Shown here: piece after piece, positions 23,401 to 31,491 of the stretch | Position numbering within the stretch: position 1 is the stretch's first letter | Layout: each line of letters opens with the position of its first letter | Assembly (NCBI GenBank): GCA_946220865.1 | Contig: CAMJYM010000010.1 | Span: 1 to 64,000 of the forward strand | Direction of reading: 5' to 3' | DNA length: 64,000 nucleotides | Origin: an uncultured Clostridia bacterium | GTDB taxonomy: Bacteria; Bacillota; Clostridia; Saccharofermentanales; DTU023 | The notes under the pieces: generated by a model | The model's input: the letters and a program-made list of their open reading frames with translations, nothing else | The model's database searches: none | What the model was told of the DNA's origin: nothing | Made by a program: the position numbers and the translations under genes

Positions 23401-24784
23401 CAGGCTCATTGAGGGTGCACGCAGCCGGGCTTTCCGCCTGCACGAGGCCTTTGCCAGACGTTCTGAGGATTTTCGCCTGCTATATGTGGCCATGACCAGG
23501 GCCGAAGAACGCCTGATCCTCCTTGGCAGTGAAGAGACCACGAAGATTGAGGGCCTGGCCGGACAAAGTGAAGCAGCTGTCGAAGAAAGCCGAAAGCTGA
23601 GTGGAGCTGCGGCGCTCTTTGTTCTATCGCCCGACTTTGTTCAGGGAACGGACAATGAGTTCAGCCTGCTTGCCGCCTGGGCTGCCGGGGAAATGCCAGG
23701 TCTGCCGGAAGCTCTGCGGGAGCTGCCGGCCAAAGGGGCCTTTTGCCTTGAAAAAGAAGATTTTCGGGTGAGTGGAATGACGCTTACTCAGCTTCTGGCC
23801 GAGCTTTCACCAAAGCTTCCTGGGGCTGCAGGCGTCAGCGCTGAGCAGAAAACGACAGAGGAAGCCGGGGAAAAGCAGCCTTCAGAGCTCCTCCGTGCCC
23901 TTCCGGAAGATCGTGTCTATTATCCGGAAACGGCTGCGGAATTGCTCACCCTCAAGGATCTCCTCAGCCCCCGGCTGCCCCATGAAGACCTCATGAATGT
24001 GCCTTCCAAGCTGACGGTGAGCGCGCTCAGCGAAGAGGAGCGGAAGACGGCGACAAGTTCATCTGCGCCTCTGGAGGGGGAGGGACGGCTGCTCGACCGT
24101 GAAGAGAGCCCGGCCGAGGCGGCGCTCTACCCGGAGGCCATGCAGGAGATGGCCCTGCTGCTGAGACGGCCGGGTGTGAAAGCAAATACCGCTAAACGAC
24201 TTGGCGGAGCGGCCTACGGAACCCTGATGCATCGAATTTATCAGCACCTCCCTGTGGGGGCTCTGCGGGAAGCTGAGCTAAAGGGAGAGCTGCCTCAGGC
24301 TTTTGAGCGTTTCCTTATGGAAGAACTCCGCCTTTCCGCTTTATCCGAAAAAGAGTCTGAGTTTGCGGTGACGGCTTTGCCTCAGATCCGCAGCTTCCTT
24401 CGCTCAGAACTGGCCGAAGAGCTTGCGGATGCGGAGCAAGAAGCAGAACCTGCCTGGCGGGAACTGCCCTTTACGCTGGCGGTTCCGGCGCGGGGACTGG
24501 CGGATCCTGAGAGCGAGATCACGCTGGTTCAGGGTATGATTGACCTGGCTTTTCGCAGCCGCGGTGAGATTGTCCTGCTCGACTACAAAAGTGATCGGCT
24601 GCAAGGATCGAGGGCAGAACGAGATGCCGAACTGCTGCGACGCTATCGCCTGCAGCTGGCCTATTATGCAGAGGCGATCCGCCGCATTCAGGGACAAAAA
24701 GTCGGGCGCATTCTCCTTTGGCTTATCCGCGAAGGCCGGGTTGTCGACTTTTCACAGGAGCTTCATTCCGAAGCGCTTTTTTAG
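20423..24784 (+). CDS. addA: ATP-dependent helicase/nuclease subunit A
   Basis: UvrD-family helicase and nuclease that forms the AddAB resection complex. The helicase motifs are SAAAGSGKTAVL (Walker A), MTFTDKAA, ILIDEYQDSS, VGDIKQSIYRFRHADP, NKNFRS, TEHNAKGLEFPVV and LLYVAMTRAEERL. The C-terminal nuclease motif is LLDYKSDR (D1387, K1389). At 1453 residues it is about 200 longer than the usual AddA. The extra length lies in Ala/Glu/Ser-rich stretches around residues 155-215 and 1130-1230. Start ATG overlaps the addB stop (ATGA), so the two are translationally coupled. Confidence 0.96.
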   Translation: MIAWTAEQEKAISFQSQGELLVSAAAGSGKTAVLTERILRTCLEGKAALSELAVMTFTDKAAVHMRRALEKKIHERLAETEDSAEREKLRELVKELPLAQISTIHAFCLRLIREYRHELSDEKGELLLDGHFSVISDEELAQLKEEVLDDILHEAYSAVAALEKERHDAAAGEKAVTATGKLEISEISSERSTEADSPGRTETALPATWAEDGLLAQMNLMQEAGREAWLDSFALLSDLLSSDKSDQGFRETILNFVEFLSSLPDSGVFCREAMASLRAEAQDFCSGAAAGEALTNLRQVALRAAQAQDEIEALPYFAELMSPPAKNPSKEKLAFQTYYPMLLGFINDILNSPVARSQASAAAADSNSVDRRKVWNSVLDKGKALQNWKTLSRNAKNEEKNEFRQNFYQGFGPLLNFLGHPFSDGICKEFGLEKNDSLFSQTVEEIEKEAREALPLAARFLELALLFQQELLRRKLKRRQIDFSDQEHFALRLLRQPKVASAVSGRIKEILIDEYQDSSLLQEAMIQAIGARNIYMVGDIKQSIYRFRHADPSLFGGKLEVFRPADQAGDNRKNTAESEASERPAALPMQEAGVKLLLNKNFRSAPRLLLWINRFFASFLTKESGQIDYDESQALQPGRELQKLNEEDRKKFEPRLELRFLLKDEGPELSGENPESVSRLIPESLQKANPRALTLLDTLLDLREAGWSYGDIAVLCRTNARCEEARQVLESCGLPYAMGITKVLLSSVELRLLQQLVAHLANFARDFPLAAVLRSSLHGEPFQEDELFKIAAFRHVETTDLFETADGNEREPLSSALRPKFFERFLDYAESGEDRELRGRCRAYLEQYQQWRQMASVLPLADLLTRIVEQSHWLERLSALPYAGQRLNDWETFISWTEDVERLHGPDLADFARSLNEIRTQKLEVEGLSRSAEEADAVKILTEHNAKGLEFPVVILYDLSSSSGSPGASQNLFRYRAEEGLAQLYLKEEPDGLRLIEGARSRAFRLHEAFARRSEDFRLLYVAMTRAEERLILLGSEETTKIEGLAGQSEAAVEESRKLSGAAALFVLSPDFVQGTDNEFSLLAAWAAGEMPGLPEALRELPAKGAFCLEKEDFRVSGMTLTQLLAELSPKLPGAAGVSAEQKTTEEAGEKQPSELLRALPEDRVYYPETAAELLTLKDLLSPRLPHEDLMNVPSKLTVSALSEEERKTATSSSAPLEGEGRLLDREESPAEAALYPEAMQEMALLLRRPGVKANTAKRLGGAAYGTLMHRIYQHLPVGALREAELKGELPQAFERFLMEELRLSALSEKESEFAVTALPQIRSFLRSELAEELADAEQEAEPAWRELPFTLAVPARGLADPESEITLVQGMIDLAFRSRGEIVLLDYKSDRLQGSRAERDAELLRRYRLQLAYYAEAIRRIQGQKVGRILLWLIREGRVVDFSQELHSEALF

Positions 24785-24962
24785 CTGAAAACTGGGCCTC
24801 ATTTTTCCTGCCTTTGTCTTTCACTTTAAGGCCTGAGCAAAAACCTGAGTCAAAGGCTGATACGGCCATACTCCCACTCATTTCTTTATGACAGCAAGAT
24901 GACCTGACAACACATGTTTTCAGAGGCCAAACTCGAATTTTGTAGCAATCCTGTAACATGAA

Positions 24963-24978
24963 CCACAATATATAGTAG
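24963..24978 (+). promoter_or_regulatory. Candidate NrdR box upstream of nrdJ
   Basis: CCACAATATATAGTAG resembles the NrdR box (ACACwATATATwGTGT type), the operator of the ATP-cone repressor of ribonucleotide reductase genes. It lies 112 bases before the nrdJ start, and a related box occurs before nrdD (47619-47634), which supports both. A weaker half-match is seen about 32 bases upstream (24932-24945). The rest of the 305-base addA-nrdJ gap shows nothing else recognisable. nrdR itself is not in this window. Confidence 0.55.
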
Positions 24979-25089
24979 TATGATGAACAAGCGAACACAA
25001 AAGAAGCCCTGTCTGTCAGATGCAGCCGAAGGCCTCCAGCACGGTTTTTTAGAGTGAAAGCAGTTCAGCATAGTGAAGAGGATAGATGC

Positions 25090-28000
25090 ATGGAACATTT
25101 AGATCAGATCATCAGGCGTTACTACACCAAAGAACTTGAAGGGCAGAACGAGAAAAGTGTTTACGACCTTTTTAAGTGGAAAAAGGTCGATGTCCAGCTC
25201 AAGGACTACAAGAACGGTCGAGTGCTCTGCGACATGAAAGATCTGGAATTTCCGGAAGCATACTCTCAGCAGGCCTGCGATATCATTGCCTCAAAATATT
25301 TCCGTAAAGCTGGAGTCAACACAGCTGAGGGATATGAAACATCCATGCGCCAGGTCGCTCACCGTATGGTGGATTTCTGGGTGGCAGCCCTGGTCGAAGA
25401 GGGACTGATCACCGCGGGAGAGCAGAGTGAAATTCTCTACGACGAGCTGGTCTACGGCATCCTCTCACAGACTTTTGCGCCCAACTCCCCGCAGTGGTTC
25501 AACACCGGTTTAAAGCGTAGCTATGGTATCGCCGGCCATTGCTCCGAGCTCTGGTACTGGGATCCCAAAGAAAACAAAGCCGTGATGAGCGAGGACAGTT
25601 ACACGCGCACGCAGGCCTCGGCCTGCTTTATCCTTTCCATTAAAGACTCTCTGCTCGGCGAGGGTTCCATCTCCGATCACTACGTTACAGAAACTAAACT
25701 TTTTAAGGGTGGTTCCGGTACCGGCACCAACTTTTCGTCTATTCGCGCGGAAGGTGAAAGACTTTCCGGCGGTGGCCAGTCCTCCGGACTCATGAGCTTC
25801 CTAAAGGGTCTGGACCGCAATGCCGGAGCCATCAAATCTGGCGGTACCACACGGCGCGCGGCCAAGATGGTCTGCCTCGATATTGATCATCCTGAGATTG
25901 AAAATTTTATCTCCTGGAAGGCCAAAGAGGAGGATAAGGTCATGGCCCTCGCCAAGATGGGCTATGACGGCGATATTGACGGAGAAGCTTATCAGACCGT
26001 CTCAGGACAGAACAGCAACAACTCCGTGCAGATCAGCGATGAGTTCATGCGCAAGGTCAATAACCTCGGCCGCAATCCTGAGGCCACGCTGACCCTGAAA
26101 GGTCGCGTTGATTCTTCCGTCAATCATGAAGTTTCCGTGCAGCAGCTCTGGGATCTCTTTAATCAGTCCGCCTGGCGCTGCGCCGACCCGGCTCCACAGT
26201 TTTCAGATACCTTTAATGCCTGGCACACCTGTCCCGCCGGTGAAGACGGCAAGTTTGGCACCCGTGAAAACCGCATTAACTCCACCAACCCCTGCGGGGA
26301 ATATGCCTTCCTGGATGATACCTCCTGCAACCTTGCCTCAATCAATGTGCTGCGCTTCCTGGATATGGAAACGGGGCGCTTCGACATAGAGGGCTACCTC
26401 CACACCGTGGCCTTTGTTCAGCTTGTCCTGGAGGCCTCCATTGTCTGGGGTCAATTCCCGACGGCGGAAATCGCCCGTAAAACCTACAAATTCCGTACCA
26501 CAGGTTTGGGGATGGCCAATCTGGCTTCTCTGCTCATGGCCCTGGGTTTGCCCTACGATTCTGATGAAGCTCGCGCTCTTGCCGCGGCGCTCGCCGGTAT
26601 TCTGACGGGACGTTCCTACGCCGTCTCAGCCCTTATGGCGGAGAAATGCGGGCCTTTCGAGTGCTACGAGCTGAACAAAAAGGTCATGGCCCGTGTCATC
26701 CGCAACCACTCCCGTTCCGCCGGCGAACGCGAGGATGAGCCTGAGGATATCAATTACACGCTGCCGATCGTGGATCACCAACTATTGAAAAAAATGAACT
26801 TCGACAATCTTTCTTCTGTTCTGAAGGATGTGTGGAAGGACGCTGAAAAATTTGGTAAAAACTTCGGCTACCGCAATGCTCAGGTCAGCGTCATGGCGCC
26901 GACAGGCACCATTTCCTTTGCCATGGACTGCGCCGCCACGAGCATTGAGCCTTTCTTTGGTCACGTCACCTACAAAAAACTCTCCGGCGGCGGCTACATG
27001 AAGCTTGCGAATCCGCTGATCAACCAGGGCCTGAAAAAGCTCGGTTACACGGATGAGCAGCGCCAGGAGATTGAAGACTACATCATGCGTGAGGAAAACG
27101 GCATGATTGCCGATGGTAAAATTGAGGGTGCGCCTTATCTGAGAGAGTCGGATCTCAGTGTTTTTGATACGGCCAATAAATGCGGTTCCGGGGAACGCTA
27201 CATCGATCCCATGGGGCATGTCCGCATGGTCGCCGCCATCACGCCGCTCATTTCCGGAGCCATCTCCAAAACGGTGAATCTTCCCCGCGAAGCCACCGTG
27301 GATGACTTTAAGGATGTGGTTCTTGAATCTTGGAAGATGGGCGTTAAAGGCATTACGCTTTATCGTGATGGTTCCAAATTTGCTCAGCCCCTGAATCAGA
27401 CTTTAAGTACCGAGGATGCTTCCAAGCGCCCCCTGGCCGATCTGAATTATGCCGATCTGCTCAAACTTGCCGAAAAATACAAGGCGGATGCCATGGCCCA
27501 GGCCGAGAAACCGCTGGCCGTTTCCCGCCGTGATAAACTGGTCGGCATCCGCAGCGGACGCACCCATCCGGCGCAAATTGAGGACATCAAAATTTACACC
27601 ACGGTCAACCGTGACGAAAACGGCGAAATTTCTGAAATTTATATCACGACCGACCGTGAAGGCACGCTCATTATGGGCCTTTTGAATTCACTCTCCAAGA
27701 CGATCTCTGTCATGCTGCAGTATCACATTCCCGCCCATCAGATTTCCAAAATGCTGCGCGGCCAGAAATACGAACCCTATGGCTTTGTAAGCCGTCACCC
27801 CTACATCAAATACGTCTCTTCCATTTCGGATCTGATTTCCAAAATCATTGATATTGAGATTGGCGACTACTCTCGTGTTCAGGTGAAACCCAGCGCCGAA
27901 GAGGCGGAGGAGGCCGAAGCCACGGCCAGAAAACTGGCGGAAATTCGCAAAACCGGGGATAAACCGGCCAGCGAGCCAGGCGAACCCATGACCGCTCAGC

Positions 28001-28164
28001 TCGGACTCGACGAATTCATCCACAAAAATGCCGTAGAAGCCTATAAAACGGGAGAGAAACTCTACGATGGCAGTACCTGCCCCAACTGTTCCTCCACCCG
28101 CATGGTCCGAAACGGTACCTGCAAGGTTTGCCTCGACTGCGGTACAACTACAGGATGTTCATGA
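25090..28164 (+). CDS. nrdJ: Adenosylcobalamin-dependent (class II) ribonucleotide reductase
   Basis: Reduces ribonucleotides to deoxyribonucleotides using adenosylcobalamin as radical source, with or without oxygen. It has the active-site block NPCGEYAFLDDTSCNLASIN, PNSPQWFNTG, FKGGSGTGTNFSSIR and MAPTGTISFAMDC. The C-terminus carries a Cys-rich tail (CPNCSSTRMV ... CKVCLDCGTTTGCS), as in the long NrdJ group. The 1024-residue length fits that group. The ATG at 25090 is preferred over 25054 because GAGGAT precedes it by 8 bases. It is followed after 19 bases by a corrinoid adenosyltransferase gene that could supply its cofactor. Confidence 0.96.
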   Translation: MEHLDQIIRRYYTKELEGQNEKSVYDLFKWKKVDVQLKDYKNGRVLCDMKDLEFPEAYSQQACDIIASKYFRKAGVNTAEGYETSMRQVAHRMVDFWVAALVEEGLITAGEQSEILYDELVYGILSQTFAPNSPQWFNTGLKRSYGIAGHCSELWYWDPKENKAVMSEDSYTRTQASACFILSIKDSLLGEGSISDHYVTETKLFKGGSGTGTNFSSIRAEGERLSGGGQSSGLMSFLKGLDRNAGAIKSGGTTRRAAKMVCLDIDHPEIENFISWKAKEEDKVMALAKMGYDGDIDGEAYQTVSGQNSNNSVQISDEFMRKVNNLGRNPEATLTLKGRVDSSVNHEVSVQQLWDLFNQSAWRCADPAPQFSDTFNAWHTCPAGEDGKFGTRENRINSTNPCGEYAFLDDTSCNLASINVLRFLDMETGRFDIEGYLHTVAFVQLVLEASIVWGQFPTAEIARKTYKFRTTGLGMANLASLLMALGLPYDSDEARALAAALAGILTGRSYAVSALMAEKCGPFECYELNKKVMARVIRNHSRSAGEREDEPEDINYTLPIVDHQLLKKMNFDNLSSVLKDVWKDAEKFGKNFGYRNAQVSVMAPTGTISFAMDCAATSIEPFFGHVTYKKLSGGGYMKLANPLINQGLKKLGYTDEQRQEIEDYIMREENGMIADGKIEGAPYLRESDLSVFDTANKCGSGERYIDPMGHVRMVAAITPLISGAISKTVNLPREATVDDFKDVVLESWKMGVKGITLYRDGSKFAQPLNQTLSTEDASKRPLADLNYADLLKLAEKYKADAMAQAEKPLAVSRRDKLVGIRSGRTHPAQIEDIKIYTTVNRDENGEISEIYITTDREGTLIMGLLNSLSKTISVMLQYHIPAHQISKMLRGQKYEPYGFVSRHPYIKYVSSISDLISKIIDIEIGDYSRVQVKPSAEEAEEAEATARKLAEIRKTGDKPASEPGEPMTAQLGLDEFIHKNAVEAYKTGEKLYDGSTCPNCSSTRMVRNGTCKVCLDCGTTTGCS

Positions 28165-28183
28165 TGAAAAAGGAGCCTTAAAA

Positions 28184-28723
28184 ATGACCAAAGACGAAAA
28201 AGGAAGAATTCATATATATGCCGGTGACGGCAAGGGCAAAACGACAGCCTCCGTCGGCCTCGCCGTGCGCGCCTCGGCGCGCGGCTGGAAGGTGCTCTTC
28301 GTGCAGTTTCTGAAAGACGGAAAATCAGCTGAGCTAAAGGTTCTCCGCAGCCTGCCTACAGTCACGGTGCTCTCAGGACAGAAGGTCAATAAATTCACTT
28401 TTGCCATGACCCCGGAAGAAAAAGCGATAGCAAAAGCCGAGATGTCAGAACGTCTTAAAGAAGCGCGGAAGAAGGCTGAAAATGGGGAGGTTGACCTGCT
28501 GGTTCTGGACGAGGCGCTGGGGGCCATCCATGCCGGAGTACTTTCCGAAGAGAGTGTCCTTGATTTTCTCGATCACAAGCCCTATTCTCTCGAACTCGTC
28601 CTCACCGGCCGCGATCCTTCGCAGGCGCTGATTGACCGGGCCGACTATTACTCGGAAGTTTGCATGCGCAAGCACCCCTACGAGACCGAAGGCCTGAACG
28701 CTCGCCCCGGTGTGGAATTTTAA
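28184..28723 (+). CDS. cobO: Corrinoid adenosyltransferase (CobO/BtuR type)
   Basis: Transfers the adenosyl group from ATP to cob(I)alamin or cob(I)yrinate diamide, producing the coenzyme form of B12. The P-loop is IYAGDGKGKTTASVGLAVRA; further family segments are KVLFVQFLKDG, LLVLDEALGAI and LVLTGRDP. The length of 179 residues is typical. The ATG at 28184 follows AGGAG at 8 bases; an open frame further upstream overlaps nrdJ and is rejected. The position right behind nrdJ suggests dedicated cofactor supply. Confidence 0.93.
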   Translation: MTKDEKGRIHIYAGDGKGKTTASVGLAVRASARGWKVLFVQFLKDGKSAELKVLRSLPTVTVLSGQKVNKFTFAMTPEEKAIAKAEMSERLKEARKKAENGEVDLLVLDEALGAIHAGVLSEESVLDFLDHKPYSLELVLTGRDPSQALIDRADYYSEVCMRKHPYETEGLNARPGVEF

Positions 28724-28763
28724 GTTTGTAAAACAACAGTTATGTGCTTTGTCGGTTAATAAT

Positions 28764-28787
28764 GGAAGCCCGAAATTTCGGGCTTCC
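28764..28787 (+). terminator. Hairpin after nrdJ-cobO, possible terminator
   Basis: A perfect 24-base inverted repeat (GGAAGCCCGAAA and its complement) lies 41 bases after the cobO stop. There is no long T-tract behind it, so it may end transcription weakly or mainly protect the transcript. The remaining bases to 29014 are AT-rich and hold no gene. Confidence 0.55.
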
Positions 28788-29014
28788 TGCTAAGTTTAAT
28801 GAAAATCCTTGTGCCTCTTATAATTAGCACTAATTATATATTTAAAATTAAACATTTTTTAAATTAAATACCAGGGCACTATATAGTTGCAATAAGAAAG
28901 CGGTCTTATTTTGCTGTTCCTATTCATGATCATAAATTGCAGATCAGGTTTTTAATACCAAGTTAGTTCCAAAAAGTTCTAAGTTGGTTCCAAGTTTTGT
29001 TCTAAAACGGACGA

Positions 29015-29806
29015 CTATCGAATATACCAACGAGCGGCTGAAGTCTTACCAAGTACGTAGATTAGGTCGCTTTGCTTCAGTTCACGGATTAAAACTTTTA
29101 TTTGATTACGTGAAAGACTTGGTAAAACTTGTTCAAATTCTCTAAAGGGGGTTCCCTTCTCACCGTTCTCACGAATATGCTTTAAAAGCAATTCTTTATT
29201 TGTATCTCTGTCTAAACCGATTTTTCTTGTATAAACGCCTGATTTTCCTGAAACTTCATATAGGCCGCGTGAAAGAACATATTTATTACGCCCTCTGTGT
29301 TCGACAATTCCAAGTTCAGTTAGTCTCTTTAGGCGTGCTTGCAATTTTTCTGTTAAATGTTTTTCGTTATATAACGCGTCAATGACAAGGAAATCTGCTG
29401 TTGCTAAAGATTCCAGACGGTCATTCCCTATTTTATTTATCAGAGAAAGCATCTTTTTATCGATGACAATACCGTGGAGCGTGATACACACGAAATGATC
29501 ATCTGTTCCACTAAAATCAGGAAGTTCCTTTGCTTCTTTAATACTCAGCTCATACATAAGATTCATCCCCTGACCTGATCTTTCAACCAAGCCACACAGC
29601 GATAGAATCTCTGCTATTCTCCGATTCCGTGGGGACTGTCGATCAAGAATATTTTCGACAGTAACACCGTGGGGAAGACCTCCAGGGCTTTCGATAATCA
29701 ATTTCTCTCGGTACTGACGAATAAATACACTTCCACCAAATTGATAATTCCTGTGGCAAACAGCATTCAATATTGCTTCACGGACAACTTGTTCATTATG
29801 TGTTTC
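29015..29806 (-). pseudogene. Truncated ATP-binding/RecG-like regulator (AlbA_2 family remnant)
   Basis: The open frame encodes the C-terminal half of a family of DNA-binding ATPase-like proteins (AlbA_2 plus a GHKL-like 'RecG C-terminal' domain). NEQVVREAILNAVCHRNY, ESPGGLPHGVTVENIL, SPRNRRIAEILSLCGLVERSGQGM and a C-terminal winged-helix-like region are recognisable. The N-terminal AlbA_2 domain is absent. Reading upstream, the frame closes at a TAA (29807-29809) within a 12-base tandem repeat, and no homologous sequence follows. No start with a ribosome binding site is seen. The region is AT-richer than its neighbours, consistent with an acquired and decaying gene. Confidence 0.75.
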
Positions 29807-30040
29807 TTAAAGTGTTTCTTAAAGTAAGAGAAAAAGGAAATAGAGTTTTCCATTAATTTGCTTTTCCAATATAATTAAAAAAAGATCGTCAGGCATTCAG
29901 AAGTCTGAAATAAATGAAGCCGTTCTTTTGAAAAGGCTAAATTATGAGGGAAAATAACGGAAGTGGAAATACAGCTGGTGCGAGATTAAATATATAAATG
30001 AAGTGTGAGGGAGTACTAATCGACAGGCGGAGGTAGACAA

Positions 30041-30376
30041 ATGGCTGCTTATCCTGATGAAAGCGTTGTTCAGTCCTGGCTGGATGCCTTGTACGGCCTG
30101 AATGTGCATGTCAAAAAAATGTTTGGCTGTTACTGCGTCTACTGTGATGATCAGCCGATCGGCTGGCTGAGCAGTCACTGCTTCTCTTTGCGCGAAACAG
30201 GGTTAAACTATATTCCGGAAGGCGCGAAAAGGCCTCTGCCTTCAGTCAGTATTCAGGAAATTGTTATTCCACTGGACGAATACAGCGCCGAATGGATACC
30301 GAAAGCTGTTCAGGACACGGCAGATATTCTGAAACAGAAAAATCTGAAAAAGAAAAAGAGGCAAAGAAGGTTATAG
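30041..30376 (+). CDS. TfoX N-terminal domain-like protein
   Basis: Protein of 111 residues. VHVKKMFGCYCVYCDDQPIGWL resembles the TfoX_N pattern (xxRxMFGGxGxYxDG), found in competence-linked regulators and many stand-alone proteins of unknown function. The C-terminus is a lysine/arginine-rich tail (KKKKRQRRL). An ideal GGAGG site lies before the ATG. It is followed after 25 bases by acylphosphatase, so the two may be cotranscribed. The assignment rests on one motif and is moderate. Confidence 0.65.
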   Translation: MAAYPDESVVQSWLDALYGLNVHVKKMFGCYCVYCDDQPIGWLSSHCFSLRETGLNYIPEGAKRPLPSVSIQEIVIPLDEYSAEWIPKAVQDTADILKQKNLKKKKRQRRL

Positions 30377-30401
30377 TAAAGAAGGCTATGGCTATAAAGT
30401 C

Positions 30402-30668
30402 ATGATGATCCGCAAGCGCATCACCTTTTCCGGCTCCGTCCAGGGCGTCGGTTTCCGCTGGCGTGCCCGGCACGCGGCATCTTTATACCACTGTACAGGC
30501 TGGTGCCGAAACGAATGGGATGGCACAGTGACCATGGAGATTCAAGGCGAAGAAGAAAATATCGATCAGGTGATCCTGGCCATTGAGGCCGGGAGTTACA
30601 TACGGATTCGCAATATGGAGGTCAGGTCACTCCCTGTCATCGACGAGCGGGATTTCCGGACAGATTAA
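30402..30668 (+). CDS. acyP: Acylphosphatase
   Basis: Small enzyme (88 residues) that hydrolyses acyl phosphates such as acetyl phosphate and carbamoyl phosphate. The signature GSVQGVGFRWRARHAA carries the catalytic arginine, and GWCRNEWDGTVTMEIQG carries the conserved asparagine. The length is normal. The ribosome binding site is weak, and translation may follow from the preceding gene, 25 bases upstream. Confidence 0.95.
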   Translation: MMIRKRITFSGSVQGVGFRWRARHAASLYHCTGWCRNEWDGTVTMEIQGEEENIDQVILAIEAGSYIRIRNMEVRSLPVIDERDFRTD

Positions 30669-30681
30669 CGCTTTGATGTTA

Positions 30682-30710
30682 TTGACACCATATATGACAC
30701 CATATATAAT
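30682..30710 (+). promoter_or_regulatory. Consensus promoter with tandem operator for hicAB
   Basis: TTGACA (30682-30687) and TATAAT (30705-30710) are separated by 17 bases: a perfect housekeeping promoter 22 bases before hicA. Superimposed on it is an exact tandem 12-base repeat, TGACACCATATA at 30683-30694 and 30695-30706, covering the -35, the spacer and part of the -10. This placement is what an autoregulatory operator for the HicB antitoxin would look like. Confidence 0.85.
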
Positions 30711-30731
30711 CAATCATGAAGGTACTAAGAC

Positions 30732-30986
30732 ATGTCCCAATTCGACAAACTTCTCGAACGTATTCGATTCTTAGATAATAATATGCGCTTCAATGAAGTA
30801 CGTAAGATCCTTGAAGCCTATGGATATACTATGAACGGACCCAATAGTGGAAGTAGTCATAAAACTTTTAGAAAATCTGGCTGCCGCCCGATCACGATTC
30901 CGGCGCATGAGCCAATTAAGCGTGTCTACATTATCATGGTAAAAGAGGCAATAGAAAGTGAGGCGAACGATGAAGAAAACGATTGA
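30732..30986 (+). CDS. hicA: HicA family toxin
   Basis: Putative mRNA interferase of a type II toxin-antitoxin system. The 84-residue protein has the double-stranded-RNA-binding-like HicA fold signature: FNEVRKILEAYGYTMN, then GSSHKTFRKSG with the catalytic-type histidine (H43), then ITIPAHEPIKRVYIIMVKE. AAGG lies 9 bases before the ATG. It overlaps the following antitoxin gene by 17 bases, and a consensus promoter with a repeat operator lies just upstream. Confidence 0.9.
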   Translation: MSQFDKLLERIRFLDNNMRFNEVRKILEAYGYTMNGPNSGSSHKTFRKSGCRPITIPAHEPIKRVYIIMVKEAIESEANDEEND

Positions 30987-31362
30987 TTACTATCTCTCTC
31001 TTCCTTACCGTCTTGAAATCGTTCCCGATACTGTGGAGGGCGGTTATGGAGCACGTTACCCCGATTTACCCGGTTGTATGACCTGTGCTGATACTGTCGA
31101 AGATGTTGTCGTACATGCAGAAGAGGCAAAGCGAACATGGCTTGAAGCAGCTCTGGAAGAAGGAATTGACATTGTCGAACCTGCTGAGAAAATTGATTCG
31201 TCGGAGTATTCCGGACAGTTCAAATTAAGGATGCCCAGAAGTCTTCACAGATCTTTATCCGTTCATGCTAAGCAGGAAGGCATCAGCATGAATCAATACT
31301 GCCTGTACCTTCTGACGATGAACGATGCTGCTCATCATGCTCAAAGAACTTCATTAGAATAG
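30970..31362 (+). CDS. hicB: HicB family antitoxin
   Basis: Antitoxin and probable autorepressor partner of HicA. The N-terminal HicB fold is shown by YRLEIVPDTVEGGYGARYPDLPGC (in part) and the TVEDVVVHAEEAKRTWLEAAL helix. The C-terminal KLRMPRSLHRSLSVHAKQEG and SMNQYCLYLL part resembles a ribbon-helix-helix DNA-binding domain. The ATG at 30970 lies behind a GAGG site within the end of hicA. The 130-residue length is typical. Confidence 0.9.
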   Translation: MKKTIDYYLSLPYRLEIVPDTVEGGYGARYPDLPGCMTCADTVEDVVVHAEEAKRTWLEAALEEGIDIVEPAEKIDSSEYSGQFKLRMPRSLHRSLSVHAKQEGISMNQYCLYLLTMNDAAHHAQRTSLE

Positions 31363-31491
31363 TTTTCATTCGAGGCATGAACTACATTCTTCAAGTTTAA
31401 AAAGGCTTTATGATTTATGGGCCGCTTTAAGATGTGCGCAGGTGGCAGTGGGCTCAGCCCCGGCCTTATTTCGATGGGGAGAGAATTCAGG

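Noticed and set aside
28724..29014. Insertion sequence end or attachment site in the AT-rich gap after cobO
   Set aside because: No terminal inverted repeat, target duplication or transposase or integrase fragment could be seen.
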